64,000 bases of DNA from Terriglobia bacterium (lineage in GTDB: Bacteria; Acidobacteriota; Terriglobia; Versatilivoradales; Versatilivoraceae), in NCBI GenBank assembly GCA_022452285.1, contig JAKUNG010000001.1:124001-188000 (forward strand), in the 5' to 3' direction. Below, one piece after another: positions 1 to 8,846 of the stretch. The notes beneath the pieces were generated by a model. That model saw nothing but the letters and a program-made list of their open reading frames with translations, was not told the origin of the DNA and searched no databases. The translations under genes were made by a program, and so were the position numbers. The stretch's first letter is position 1; every line of letters begins with the position of its first letter.

Positions 1-156
1 GGAACGACGAAAAGATTCATCACCAATTTCTGTTTGACAATCGACAAGAACTAACTGACTTAATCCCATGTTCTTCATTACTCGAGCTACTGCGCCGAGA
101 TTACCTTGCGATTGAGTTTCCACAAGTACAATTGAAATATCACTGAAATTGTACAT
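1..156 (-). CDS. SpoU/TrmH-superfamily RNA 2'-O-methyltransferase (TrmJ-like), N-terminal fragment
   Basis: The first 52 residues run off the left edge of the window. They contain the typical opening of SpoU/TrmJ-type SPOUT methyltransferases: a strand ending in VLVETQSQGNLGAVARVMKN (residues 10-29), then GLSQLVLVDC. In this family that segment begins the fold that methylates ribose 2'-OH in tRNA or rRNA using S-adenosylmethionine. The start is the ATG at 154-156. The SAM-binding trefoil knot motifs at the C-terminus lie outside the window, so whether this is TrmJ, TrmH or another SpoU enzyme cannot be decided. TrmJ is favoured by the ETxxxGNLGAVAR wording. Confidence 0.8.
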   Translation of the reverse strand, partial: MYNFSDISIVLVETQSQGNLGAVARVMKNMGLSQLVLVDCQTEIGDESFRRS

Positions 157-216
157 CGGTTACGACAGGTCGTTTGGACTAAAAGAACAGCTTATCAAAG
201 TCCTAAAAAACAAATA

Positions 217-384
217 TCAATGGGTTAATGACTGAGCACATATGCGACATTCATTTCTTCGTTTTGCATTTAAAGCACCACATTTATGACAGCGAGTATA
301 CATGATTCGGGTAAACCAGTTAGTAAGTACTGCACTCCCTCCTAAAATAAGTACTAGGAGAAAAATGTTTAACAAAAAATCCAT
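217..384 (-). CDS. 55-residue membrane-anchored zinc-ribbon microprotein
   Basis: A short reading frame starts at the ATG at 382-384 behind a very good ribosome binding site (AAAGGAG, about 7 bases upstream) and ends in TGA. The protein has one hydrophobic N-terminal helix (about residues 3-23) followed by a basic region with two CxxC pairs, C32/C35 and C46/C49, which is the pattern of a one-helix-anchored zinc ribbon. It lies between the methyltransferase fragment and a nucleoside permease, all on the minus strand. I do not recognise a named family. Coding is supported by the ribosome binding site and the two evenly spaced CxxC pairs. Function is unknown. Confidence 0.65.
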   Translation of the reverse strand: MDFLLNIFLLVLILGGSAVLTNWFTRIMYTRCHKCGALNAKRRNECRICAQSLTH

Positions 385-416
385 GTGTCAGATCTCCTTT
401 GCCAAAAGGAATTGTT

Positions 417-1634
417 TCAAGATTTTGTCTTCGAAAAAAGATCCTTTTCCTTTTCTGCGTGAAAGAAGATAGCGAATAACAGCATGACCACTACAGCGGC
501 TCCGGCTGGTAAAACCCAAATTTGATTCCAGTGGTGCTGAAGGGCACCGGCTAAATCTGAATAACTATAATGTTGTAACACTACTCCAGAAATTCTTGCT
601 CCAATGAACATTCCTAAACCTAGAGTGACAAAGGCAATGAAACCCTGAGCAGCTGATCGCAGTTTAGCCGGTGCTTTTTGATCCACATAAATTTGTCCAG
701 CTACAAAAAAGAAATCGTAGCATACACCGTGCAGAAGAATGCCGATTATTAACATCCAAAGCAATTCACTACCATTTCCCCAAGCAAAAAGGAAGTAACG
801 GACTACCCAAGCTCCCATACCTATTAATAGTGTTTTTTTAAGACCGAGCCGAGTAATAAAAAATGGCATCACCAATAGGAACAAAATTTCAGATCCCTGT
901 CCTAAAGTCATTTTACTTGCGGCCTCTGTGACACCTATCTCATTAAGAAAAAGATTAGTAAATGCATAGTAAAACTGCAAAGGGATACAAAGCATGAACG
1001 ACACAACAACAAAGATCAAAAAAGATCTTTCCTTCATCAGCTGTAGCGCATCCAACCCAAGAATTCCTCTTAGCGATACAGCAGAGTTATCATTTTTCGG
1101 TGGTGTATGTGGGAGTGACAAACAATACAAACCCATTAGGAAAGACACTATTCCAGCAATCTTGAAAGGCACTGCTGTAGCTTCTAAATGTATTTCTCCA
1201 ACAATTAATCCAGCAGCAATCCAGCCAATAGTTCCCAGAACTCTAACTTTAGGAAACTGTCGAGCGGGATTTTCCATATGATGAAATGATAATGAATTAG
1301 TTAATGCTAAGGTAGGCATGTAACAAAGGGTGTAAGCCAACAGAACAGGAAAGAACCAGGCAAAGTCTTTTAAAGTTGACGACCAGTAAATAAGAAAACC
1401 ACCCATTAAATGCAACAATGACAGTACTTTTTCAGCGGCAATTGATCGATCAACAATAACGCCTACAAAGAATGGGGAAATCATAGCAGCTATGGCCGTA
1501 GTACCATAAGCCCAGCCAATCTGGTGGCCATCAAAGCCAAGAGTTTGACTTAGATAAGTGGCCATAGTCACGTTCCAAATACCCCAGATAAAATACTGAA
1601 TGAACATCATCAGTGAAAGACGAGTATGGACCAT
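417..1634 (-). CDS. MFS nucleoside permease (nucleoside:H+ symporter family)
   Basis: This is a 405-residue polytopic membrane protein with about 12 hydrophobic segments. The N-terminus (LSLMMFIQYFIWGIWNVTMA) and the VDRS loop after helix 2 resemble the Nuc_H_symport branch of the major facilitator superfamily, which includes E. coli NupG and XapB and imports nucleosides with protons. A second, unrelated nucleoside carrier of the CNT type lies at 37036, so the organism probably scavenges nucleosides. The start is the ATG at 1632-1634, and I see no strong ribosome binding site in front of it. Substrate choice within the family cannot be read from sequence. Confidence 0.8.
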   Translation of the reverse strand: MVHTRLSLMMFIQYFIWGIWNVTMATYLSQTLGFDGHQIGWAYGTTAIAAMISPFFVGVIVDRSIAAEKVLSLLHLMGGFLIYWSSTLKDFAWFFPVLLAYTLCYMPTLALTNSLSFHHMENPARQFPKVRVLGTIGWIAAGLIVGEIHLEATAVPFKIAGIVSFLMGLYCLSLPHTPPKNDNSAVSLRGILGLDALQLMKERSFLIFVVVSFMLCIPLQFYYAFTNLFLNEIGVTEAASKMTLGQGSEILFLLVMPFFITRLGLKKTLLIGMGAWVVRYFLFAWGNGSELLWMLIIGILLHGVCYDFFFVAGQIYVDQKAPAKLRSAAQGFIAFVTLGLGMFIGARISGVVLQHYSYSDLAGALQHHWNQIWVLPAGAAVVVMLLFAIFFHAEKEKDLFSKTKS

Positions 1635-1787
1635 GGGATGATTTTTACTCAGTTTGCGATACCCTCTTTCTTAAATTTAAATGGTTAAAACCTCATAGAA
1701 TTCTCTCACTAAAAGGATTCTCATTCTTCCAGGTTTTGAAACAAACTATTAAGGAATCGGGATAGATTTTATTGATTCGTAATCTTT

Positions 1788-3212
1788 TTAATAGATTTTA
1801 GCTAGCCGATTAACAGTTCTATTTTGTCCCATCAGAACCATAACATCAAATATTCCTGGAGCTACTGATTTTCCAGTGAGCAGAACCCGCGCGCCATTTA
1901 TTAGTAATCCCGCTTTAATTCTTTTTTCATCGGCAAAAGCTCTTAACAAGACTTCTGTATCCTCTAAGCCAAACTGTGAAAGAGTTTTGAGCCTTACAGC
2001 AAGTTCAGGCAACAATGTCCTTAAAGATTCGTCCTTAAGAAATTTTTCTTTTGCCTTTATTTCAATTTCAAAATCATCACTAAAAAAAGGTAGGCCTTGA
2101 TCTATAAAATCTGAAAGAAGCCGTGCTCTAACTTTTAGCAAATCAATTACCTTTAATAACCAGACTTTCTTTTCAGAATTATAATGAGTCTGCCATAAAC
2201 CAGACCTTTTCAACTCAGTCTTAACGTAGGGTAGTAATTTCTCAGCTGTCAAGATACTCAACTTCTGACTGTTAAACCATTGCAGTTTATCAACATCAAA
2301 AACTGCATTGCTCTTACTCACCCCTTTTAAAGAAAACTGACTAATCAATTCTTCGTCTAATAAATGTTCTGACCCATCATCTGGTGCCCAACCAAGAAGA
2401 GCCAAAAAATTTCTAAAAGACTCAGGAAGGTATCCTTTATCCCGATAAGTTGTGAGAGCTGAAGCCCCATGACGTTTGCTTAATCTAGTTTTGTCCAACC
2501 CTAAAATTAAAGGCAGATGAGCAAAGACTGGAACAGTTTTACCCATAGCTCGATACAATAAAATTTGTTTAGGAGTATTTGAGATGTGATCAGCACCACG
2601 AATAATATGGGTTACGCCCATATCAATGTCATCGACTACAACGCCTAAATGATAGGTTGGTTTTGAGTCCGAACGAACCAAGACAAAGTCTTCAATAACT
2701 TCCATTTGGTGGACAATGTCACCAAAAACCTTATCTTCAAAACAAATGCTACCCCTAACAGGACTTTTGAAACGGAGAACTGATTTTTTCTTCTGCTGAA
2801 GCATGTTCTGAACCTGCTCTTGATTTAAGTCACGACAAGTTCCATCATACTTCCATACCTTACCTAGACTAGTTGATGACTTGCGTTTTTCAGCTAACAA
2901 TTCCACTGAACAAAAACAATGGTACGCTTTTCCGTCTTCGAGTAGATCCGTAGCAATTTTTTGATGGCGTTTTAACCGCTCAGATTGAAAAAAAGGACCC
3001 TCATCCCAAGTTATACCAAGCCATCTTAGGCTATCTAAGATATTCTTTACCATTAAATCTCTCGAACGAGTGGGATCCGTATCCTCAATTCTTAAAACAA
3101 ATTTGGCCCCTTGATTTTTAGCAAAAAGCCAGTTGAATAAGGCAGTGCGGGCACCACCTACGTGTAGGTTTCCTGTAGGAGAAGGAGCAAATCGGACTTT
3201 CATATCTGACAA
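1788..3212 (-). CDS. gltX: Glutamate--tRNA ligase
   Basis: This class I aminoacyl-tRNA synthetase charges tRNA-Glu (and perhaps tRNA-Gln). It is 474 residues, normal for bacterial GltX. The opening VRFAPSPTGNLHVGGARTAL holds the HIGH-type motif (HVGG, 17-20). The KMSKS equivalent is RLSKR at 243-247. The zinc-binding cysteines of the SWIM-type insert are C99, C101 and C126. An ATG lies at 3201-3203, but the upstream TTG at 3210-3212 sits 7 bases from a strong AGGAGG, so the TTG is kept as start. The gene is monocistronic as far as can be seen, with 430 bases of non-coding DNA upstream. Confidence 0.97.
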   Translation of the reverse strand: MSDMKVRFAPSPTGNLHVGGARTALFNWLFAKNQGAKFVLRIEDTDPTRSRDLMVKNILDSLRWLGITWDEGPFFQSERLKRHQKIATDLLEDGKAYHCFCSVELLAEKRKSSTSLGKVWKYDGTCRDLNQEQVQNMLQQKKKSVLRFKSPVRGSICFEDKVFGDIVHQMEVIEDFVLVRSDSKPTYHLGVVVDDIDMGVTHIIRGADHISNTPKQILLYRAMGKTVPVFAHLPLILGLDKTRLSKRHGASALTTYRDKGYLPESFRNFLALLGWAPDDGSEHLLDEELISQFSLKGVSKSNAVFDVDKLQWFNSQKLSILTAEKLLPYVKTELKRSGLWQTHYNSEKKVWLLKVIDLLKVRARLLSDFIDQGLPFFSDDFEIEIKAKEKFLKDESLRTLLPELAVRLKTLSQFGLEDTEVLLRAFADEKRIKAGLLINGARVLLTGKSVAPGIFDVMVLMGQNRTVNRLAKIY

Positions 3213-3642
3213 AAACAGTCCTCCTCAAAAAACACATTCAGAGATCACTACGAGGAAGGAAATTGGAGAGGTCAGGAACAAATAACTGAGAAAAGTCAAC
3301 ATTTTAACCATGAGCTTAGTACAAGGATTTAATCAAGCTACCATTAGCATCTATCCAAAGTATTTGACGTTCAACTCGCCATTCAACTCATCCTGGACCT
3401 AAATTAAGTTAAACCCAAGTATTCAGCTCTTATTTCTTATTAAAACTAGAACAACTTACTCAAAGATTGAGAAACTTCCCATTAAGCCCGATGTTAATTC
3501 CTTGGGCAAATCAAAAAGTAATACTCAAACAACTTTCTGCTGAGTTCTGTTTTTTTCATCACATTGCTTATCAAGACCAAGCAATAATCAAGGATTAATT
3601 CATTAGAGACACTGCCAAAAAAACTGTCCCCTCGCAAATAAT
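3213..3642. other. 430-base intergenic region between tpx and gltX
   Basis: I see no convincing gene, tRNA, riboswitch motif or strong hairpin here. The AGGAGG for gltX is just upstream of its start. A TTGACG hexamer at about 3363 faces the plus strand, but no good -10 or plus-strand gene follows. Confidence 0.5.
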
Positions 3643-4167
3643 CTATGACTCAAGCGCCTCTTTTGCTGCATTTAAAGCCCCTTGATAGTCAGGATGAGAG
3701 GCTACTTCTTTTACATACTCTACGTATCGAATACCATCATTAGCATCAACCACAAAAATAGCTCTGCTTTCTAAGCGAAGTTCTTTGATAAGTGTTCCAT
3801 AACTAGCACCAAAAGAAGCATCTTGATGATCTGAAAGGGTCTGAACTCGGTCAACTCCAGCTGCCCCACACCATCGTTTCTGGGCAAACGGTAGGTCAGC
3901 ACTTATAGTTAATACAACCACTCCATCACCCAAATCAGATGCTTCTTGATTAAATCGTCTAGTCTGTTCATCACAAATAGGCGTATCCAAAGAGGGTACC
4001 ACACTGATGAGACGAACTTTTCCTGCCGAATTGTTAAGTCCTACAGGCGTAAGATCATTGGAAACTAGAGTAAAGTCAGGGGCTTTATCTCCAGGTTTCA
4101 GTTCTGGTCCAACCAGTGTTAATGGATCTCCTTGAAATGTAGCTGCTCCGTGTCGTTCTTGAGACAT
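3643..4167 (-). CDS. tpx: Thiol peroxidase (Tpx-type atypical 2-Cys peroxiredoxin)
   Basis: This enzyme reduces hydrogen and alkyl hydroperoxides at the expense of thioredoxin. It is 174 residues, the usual Tpx length. The peroxidatic cysteine is C65 in the Tpx signature SLDTPICDEQTRRFN, and the resolving cysteine is C100 in KRWCGAAG, matching C61 and C95 of the E. coli enzyme. The ATG has a good ribosome binding site (AAGGAGG). It follows acs by 25 bases and is probably cotranscribed with it. It is cytoplasmic, with no signal peptide, which contrasts with the exported selenocysteine peroxiredoxin at 10255. Confidence 0.95.
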   Translation of the reverse strand: MSQERHGAATFQGDPLTLVGPELKPGDKAPDFTLVSNDLTPVGLNNSAGKVRLISVVPSLDTPICDEQTRRFNQEASDLGDGVVVLTISADLPFAQKRWCGAAGVDRVQTLSDHQDASFGASYGTLIKELRLESRAIFVVDANDGIRYVEYVKEVASHPDYQGALNAAKEALES

Positions 4168-4192
4168 TATAATTCCTCCTTAAGTTAAAAAA

Positions 4193-6148
4193 TTAGTCTT
4201 CTTCATATTGATTCTTTAGTTGGTTTACAACCGAAGCATCAGCTAAGGTTGTTGTGTCACCCAAAGCTCGGCCTTCTGCAATATCACGAAGCAGACGGCG
4301 CATTATTTTTCCACTCCTAGTCTTTGGCAATTCTGCAGTAAAATATATACTTTCGGGTCTAGCTATAGGACCAATTTTTTGGGCAACATGTTTTTTTAGT
4401 TCATCAATTTTTTCCGGGCTTCCGTTGATACCTTCTTTTAATGTTACAAAAGCAGCAATTGCTTCTCCCTTAACATCATCTTGCTTGCCAATTACAGCAG
4501 CTTCAGCAACTTGCTGATGATCGACTAAAGCACTTTCTACTTCCATTGTACTTAGTCGGTGACCGGAAATATTCATTACATCATCCACCCGACCTAGAAG
4601 CCAGAAATATCCATCCTTGTCTCTCTTACATCCATCTCCAGCAAAATAAACATTATTCCCAAACCGTTTCCAATAGGTTTCTTCATATCTTTCAGCATTT
4701 CCATAAATTGTGCGTGCCATCGAAGGCCAAGGTGATTTAATAACTAAATACCCACCTCCACCTAATGGTACTGTCTTACCAGCTTCATCTACAACATCAG
4801 CATCAATCCCAGGGAGAGGGAAAGTAGCGGATCCAGGCTTAGTTGAGGTAAGACCAGGTAATGGAGAAATCATAATTGAACCTGTCTCCGTTTGCCACCA
4901 CGTATCAACAATAGGACAACGTCCTTTACCAATTTTCTCGTGGTACCACATCCAGGCTTCTGGATTGATGGGTTCTCCAACTGTACCTAACAAACGCAAA
5001 CTGGACAAATCGTGCTTTTCTGGGTAAGCTTCACCCCATTTCATAACTGCGCGAATAGCCGTAGGAGCAGTATAAAAGATATTTACTCCATATTTTTCAA
5101 CCATGCCCCACCATCGATCTTTATCAGGCCAGTCGGGCGAACCCTCATAAAGTATACCCGTCGTTCCATTAGCCAATGGCCCATAAACAATGTAGCTATG
5201 ACCTGTTACCCATCCAATGTCAGCAGAACACCAGTAAACATCTTCTTCCTTTACATCAAAAACCCACTTGTGAGTTAGTGAAGCTCCTAAAAGATAGCCT
5301 CCAGTTGTATGGAGGATACCCTTTGGTTTGGCTGTAGTACCTGAAGTATAGAGGATGAAAAGTGGATCCTCAGAATCCATTGGTTCAGGTTCACAATATT
5401 TAGGAGCACTTTCAACAACATCGTGCCACCAAACATCTCTCTTTTCATCAAAGTTAATAGATGCAGATTCTCCTATTCTTTTAACAACAACCACTTTTTC
5501 AACACAAGCACACCCTTCTATTGCAGCATCAACATTTTGCTTGAGCGGTACAATCTGACCGCGTCTATAACTTCCATCTGCAGTAATAACCAGCTTTGAG
5601 TCAGCATCATTTATTCGATCTCTCAAAGATTCTGCACTGAACCCACCAAATACTACACTATGGGGAGCACCAATTCGTGCACAGGCTAACAAGGCAATCG
5701 GCAACTCCGGGATCATCGGCATATAAATTGTTACCCGGTCTCCTTTTACAACTCCGAGTTTTTTCATAGCATTAGAAAATTTGTTAACCTCTCTAAAAAG
5801 ATCTCCAAAAGTCAGAACTCGTTCTTCACCTTTTTCACCTTCCCAAATAAAAGCCGCCTTGTTGCGTCTCCAACTCCGAACATGACGATCAAGACAATTG
5901 ACTGAAACATTAATCTTTCCTCCAATAAACCATTTAGCGAGTGGAGGTTTCCAGTCTAAAACCTGATCCCACTTTTTAAACCATTCTAGACTTTCTGCTG
6001 CATTTGACCAAAAAGCTTCAGGGTCTTTTTTTGCTTGCTCATAAACAGCTCTATCTCTTATATTCGCACTTTTTTCACATTCTACCGGTGGAGTAAAAAC
6101 TCGTTCCTCTTGTAATAATGCTTCGATAGGTTTGTCCGATTCGCTCAT
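4193..6148 (-). CDS. acs: Acetate--CoA ligase (AMP-forming acetyl-CoA synthetase)
   Basis: The enzyme activates acetate to acetyl-CoA through acetyl-AMP. Visible motifs are the adenylation P-loop [12 protein letters not shown] (usually YTSGSTGKPKG), the [11 protein letters not shown] and [10 protein letters not shown] segments, and the C-terminal [11 protein letters not shown], whose lysine is the catalytic residue and, in the family, the site of regulatory acetylation. The frame is open to a TTG at 6175, but the ATG at 6146-6148 is preceded at the right distance by GAGG and gives a 651-residue protein of normal length. Transcription is toward tpx, 25 bases downstream. Acetate assimilation fits the marine heterotroph profile. 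Confidence 0.96.
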   Translation of the reverse strand: MSESDKPIEALLQEERVFTPPVECEKSANIRDRAVYEQAKKDPEAFWSNAAESLEWFKKWDQVLDWKPPLAKWFIGGKINVSVNCLDRHVRSWRRNKAAFIWEGEKGEERVLTFGDLFREVNKFSNAMKKLGVVKGDRVTIYMPMIPELPIALLACARIGAPHSVVFGGFSAESLRDRINDADSKLVITADGSYRRGQIVPLKQNVDAAIEGCACVEKVVVVKRIGESASINFDEKRDVWWHDVVESAPKYCEPEPMDSEDPLFILYTSGTTAKPKGILHTTGGYLLGASLTHKWVFDVKEEDVYWCSADIGWVTGHSYIVYGPLANGTTGILYEGSPDWPDKDRWWGMVEKYGVNIFYTAPTAIRAVMKWGEAYPEKHDLSSLRLLGTVGEPINPEAWMWYHEKIGKGRCPIVDTWWQTETGSIMISPLPGLTSTKPGSATFPLPGIDADVVDEAGKTVPLGGGGYLVIKSPWPSMARTIYGNAERYEETYWKRFGNNVYFAGDGCKRDKDGYFWLLGRVDDVMNISGHRLSTMEVESALVDHQQVAEAAVIGKQDDVKGEAIAAFVTLKEGINGSPEKIDELKKHVAQKIGPIARPESIYFTAELPKTRSGKIMRRLLRDIAEGRALGDTTTLADASVVNQLKNQYEED

Positions 6149-6331
6149 CAGGTTGCCTCTTTTTTCAACTTTCAATCATTATAACCAATAGATAGGAGAA
6201 TAATTATACACGGGACTATTCTTACCATTATAGCCTTATATTTTAAGCTATAATTTTTTCATTAACTTAAATTTTTGGTTAGACATAGATGCTTTTCAAA
6301 TACCCTAGAAAAATAATTGGACTTTCAGTAC

Positions 6332-7537
6332 TTAGGACTTTTCTAAACCACGATAAAAATCAGACAATATCTCCACTTCTTTTGGTCGACAACCCCAAAC
6401 CACATTTTCTTCAACTCTAATACCACCGATCAATTGATCCTCTGCTCGCCAATACAGCCCGGGTTCTATAGATGTCACATGTCCAGGGCAAATGACTACA
6501 TTTTCCCCAGGACCCAAGGTAGGACCATCTTCATGATAAGCAAAGCCAAGACCATGCCCCAAAAAATGTGTGACACCCTTCTCAAATCCAGCTTCTCGCA
6601 TGGCGGTCCAGGCGGATTGACATAAAGTCTCACCAGTACTTTTACCGGGATAGTAAGCATCAATAGCGGCAGCTTGGGCTGCCAGAACTGCCTGATGAAG
6701 CTTTACTTGAATATCACTAGGTGTCCCAACAACCACTGCCCTAGTGATGTCTGCCCAATATCCATCAACGTGAGCACCAAGTTCTAACAAAACAATATCC
6801 CCTGCTTGTATTTTTCTTGGAGTGGGATGATTTGAAAGAGTATCAGCAACATAAGTTCGATCGGGACCAGAAGTGATTTGGGGAGTCTCACAAAAAACAT
6901 ATTTTGACCCTTTATGACCAACCATTCTAATTACAGCAGCATTGATCTCAGCGGCTAAATCAATCTCTCTAATGCCAACCTTAACCTCTTGATAAAACAC
7001 TTCAACTCCAACCCTAATAGCCTCATGGGAAATCCTTAGCTTTTCAATTTCTTTTGAAGTTTTAATAGCCTTGAGACTATTAATTTGATCTGAGGCGTCC
7101 CTAGCAACTGGGAAAACTGTACCTAATGTCTTTTTAATTTTTTCGTAAGTAAAACATTCAGATGGCATCTTATTAGGACTATAATGGTGAACAGTTAAAT
7201 CTGCTCCAATTTTTTCAATACCACTACCTGTCTGCCAATTCTTAAGCCAATCAGTGACAGCTTTATCAGGATCTATTTGACTTCGAGGTTTACACCAGTC
7301 AAAGCAGGCTACTTCATGGGCCCAGCTTTCTGTTAGAACAAACTGTTCTCTCCACCAAGGTGTCAAAATAGTTACTTTTCCGTCCACATCGACAATAGCA
7401 ACTACATGAGAACTTCCAGGAAACATCCCTGTTGCCATCAAAATATTCTCTGGATGAAGAAGAATGAGAGCATCCAGATTGTTCTTCTGAAGTGACAATT
7501 TAATTTGATTCAATCTTGCTTGATCAGGAGTTACCAT
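6332..7537 (-). CDS. M24-family metallopeptidase (Xaa-Pro aminopeptidase/dipeptidase type)
   Basis: This is a 401-residue two-domain protein with an N-terminal creatinase-like domain (about 1-150) and a C-terminal pita-bread M24 domain. Metal ligands can be assigned as D263 in GYWADITR, H328 in HFLGHGLGF, E358 in SIEPGLY and E376 in IRVEENV. The position that normally holds the first aspartate is E252 (LLELGAHVDGYW), a conservative but unusual change. Members cleave N-terminal residues before proline. The ATG at 7535-7537 lacks a clear ribosome binding site and lies inside a small tandem duplication. Substrate is not predictable. Confidence 0.85.
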   Translation of the reverse strand: MVTPDQARLNQIKLSLQKNNLDALILLHPENILMATGMFPGSSHVVAIVDVDGKVTILTPWWREQFVLTESWAHEVACFDWCKPRSQIDPDKAVTDWLKNWQTGSGIEKIGADLTVHHYSPNKMPSECFTYEKIKKTLGTVFPVARDASDQINSLKAIKTSKEIEKLRISHEAIRVGVEVFYQEVKVGIREIDLAAEINAAVIRMVGHKGSKYVFCETPQITSGPDRTYVADTLSNHPTPRKIQAGDIVLLELGAHVDGYWADITRAVVVGTPSDIQVKLHQAVLAAQAAAIDAYYPGKSTGETLCQSAWTAMREAGFEKGVTHFLGHGLGFAYHEDGPTLGPGENVVICPGHVTSIEPGLYWRAEDQLIGGIRVEENVVWGCRPKEVEILSDFYRGLEKS

Positions 7538-7884
7538 ACGGAGTTACCATATAATAAAGAAACTTCTTAATAATTTAGACTGTTCAGGCAAAGTTGCTCT
7601 AAAGATCTCATATTCAAAGGAAGGCTTTTTCTACTGCAGGTTAAATTTCTAACCCCACACAACTTCAAATATAACAAAGACTAACCTGATAAGCAATTAG
7701 GAGACTTGTTCTATTTAAACTGATAATTCAAGTAAATAAATGGCAAATGTAAATCAAACTACTGAGGACAACATCTTTGGAATTTCCTACAACTGAAATC
7801 GTAAAATGGTAAAATTAACTAAGCGTTTCTCTAAGAGAAATGATGTTAATATTGGGATTTAAAAAATCACGAGGTGAGGTTTCT
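7538..7884. other. Divergent intergenic region, 347 bases
   Basis: This separates the minus-strand M24 peptidase from the plus-strand epimerase and must hold both promoters. A GGAGTTACCAT duplication (7527-7537 and 7540-7550) spans the M24 start codon. The epimerase frame is open back to an ATG at 7840, but the better start is the GTG at 7885. I see no RNA gene. Confidence 0.5.
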
Positions 7885-8793
7885 GTGAAGATTCTTGTTA
7901 GCGGTTCCAGTGGTCTGATAGGTTCAGCATTGTTGCCAGTTCTCAAAAATGAAGGACATCCAGTGAGTGTCTTGAAACGACATCATGCGTATCCAGACCA
8001 TGACCAAGAACCTTTCATTCAGTGGGATCCTGAAAGTTCAGATCTTGACAGTAACAACTTAAAAGGAATCGAATCTGTGATTCACCTTGCCGGGGAAAAC
8101 ATTGCTGCTAGAAGATGGTCTCCCAAACAAAAAGCCAAAATTCGTGACAGTCGAATCAAAGGAACAACCCTATTAAGTGAAACACTAGCTAAAATGGACT
8201 CGCCTCCACACACTCTATTAGCAGCTTCTGCAATTGGCTATTATGGAAATCGAGGTTCGGAGATACTTCAAGAAGACACTGCCTCTGGTACTGGGTTTTT
8301 ACCTGATGTTTGTAGAAACTGGGAATCAGCAGCAGTAGTTGCCTCTAAAAGAGGAATACGTGTTGTTTATCTCCGCTTTGGAATAATTCTGTCACCTCAT
8401 GGTGGAGCTTTGTCCAAAATGTTACTCCCTTTTCGAATGGGAGTTGGAGGAAAAATTGGAACTGGCCAACAGTATATGAGTTGGATTTCTCTAGATGATG
8501 CCGTAGGAGCTATTAGCCACGCTCTTAATGAACAAAGTATTCAGGGCGTCGTTAACGTAGTCAGTCCCAATCCAGTCACCAATTCACAATTTACGAAAAC
8601 TCTAGGAAAAGTACTTTCACGCCCAACTCTATTTCCTGTCCCTTCTTTTGCAGCTAGCTTGGCTTTTGGAGAAATGGCTGACGCTTTGTTGTTGGCAAGT
8701 AGTCGAGTTAAACCCAGACAACTATTGACAACAGGATTTAAGTTTAAACATCCAGAATTAGAAACGGCCTTGAAGCATCTCTTAGGTAAGTGA
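7885..8793 (+). CDS. TIGR01777-family NAD(P)-dependent epimerase (YfcH-like)
   Basis: This is an atypical short-chain dehydrogenase/epimerase. The nucleotide-binding motif GSSGLIGSALL lies at the N-terminus, and the C-terminal DUF1731-type tail (SSRVKPRQLLTTGFKFKHPE) is diagnostic of the TIGR01777 family. I chose the GTG at 7885-7887 because a GAGGT sits 5-6 bases upstream and the protein then starts KILVSGSSG right after the initiator, as in homologues; the frame is also open to an ATG at 7840. Family members are widespread, including the E. coli YfcH, and their substrate is unknown. The gene stands alone between two minus-strand genes. Confidence 0.9.
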   Translation: MKILVSGSSGLIGSALLPVLKNEGHPVSVLKRHHAYPDHDQEPFIQWDPESSDLDSNNLKGIESVIHLAGENIAARRWSPKQKAKIRDSRIKGTTLLSETLAKMDSPPHTLLAASAIGYYGNRGSEILQEDTASGTGFLPDVCRNWESAAVVASKRGIRVVYLRFGIILSPHGGALSKMLLPFRMGVGGKIGTGQQYMSWISLDDAVGAISHALNEQSIQGVVNVVSPNPVTNSQFTKTLGKVLSRPTLFPVPSFAASLAFGEMADALLLASSRVKPRQLLTTGFKFKHPELETALKHLLGK

Positions 8794-8846
8794 AATCAAT
8801 AACCTTCCATAAAATCAGAATGTATAAATCAAAATTATCAATTATC

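Noticed and set aside
994-1281. 95-residue plus-strand frame inside the MFS permease
   Set aside because: Antisense shadow of a clear membrane transporter.
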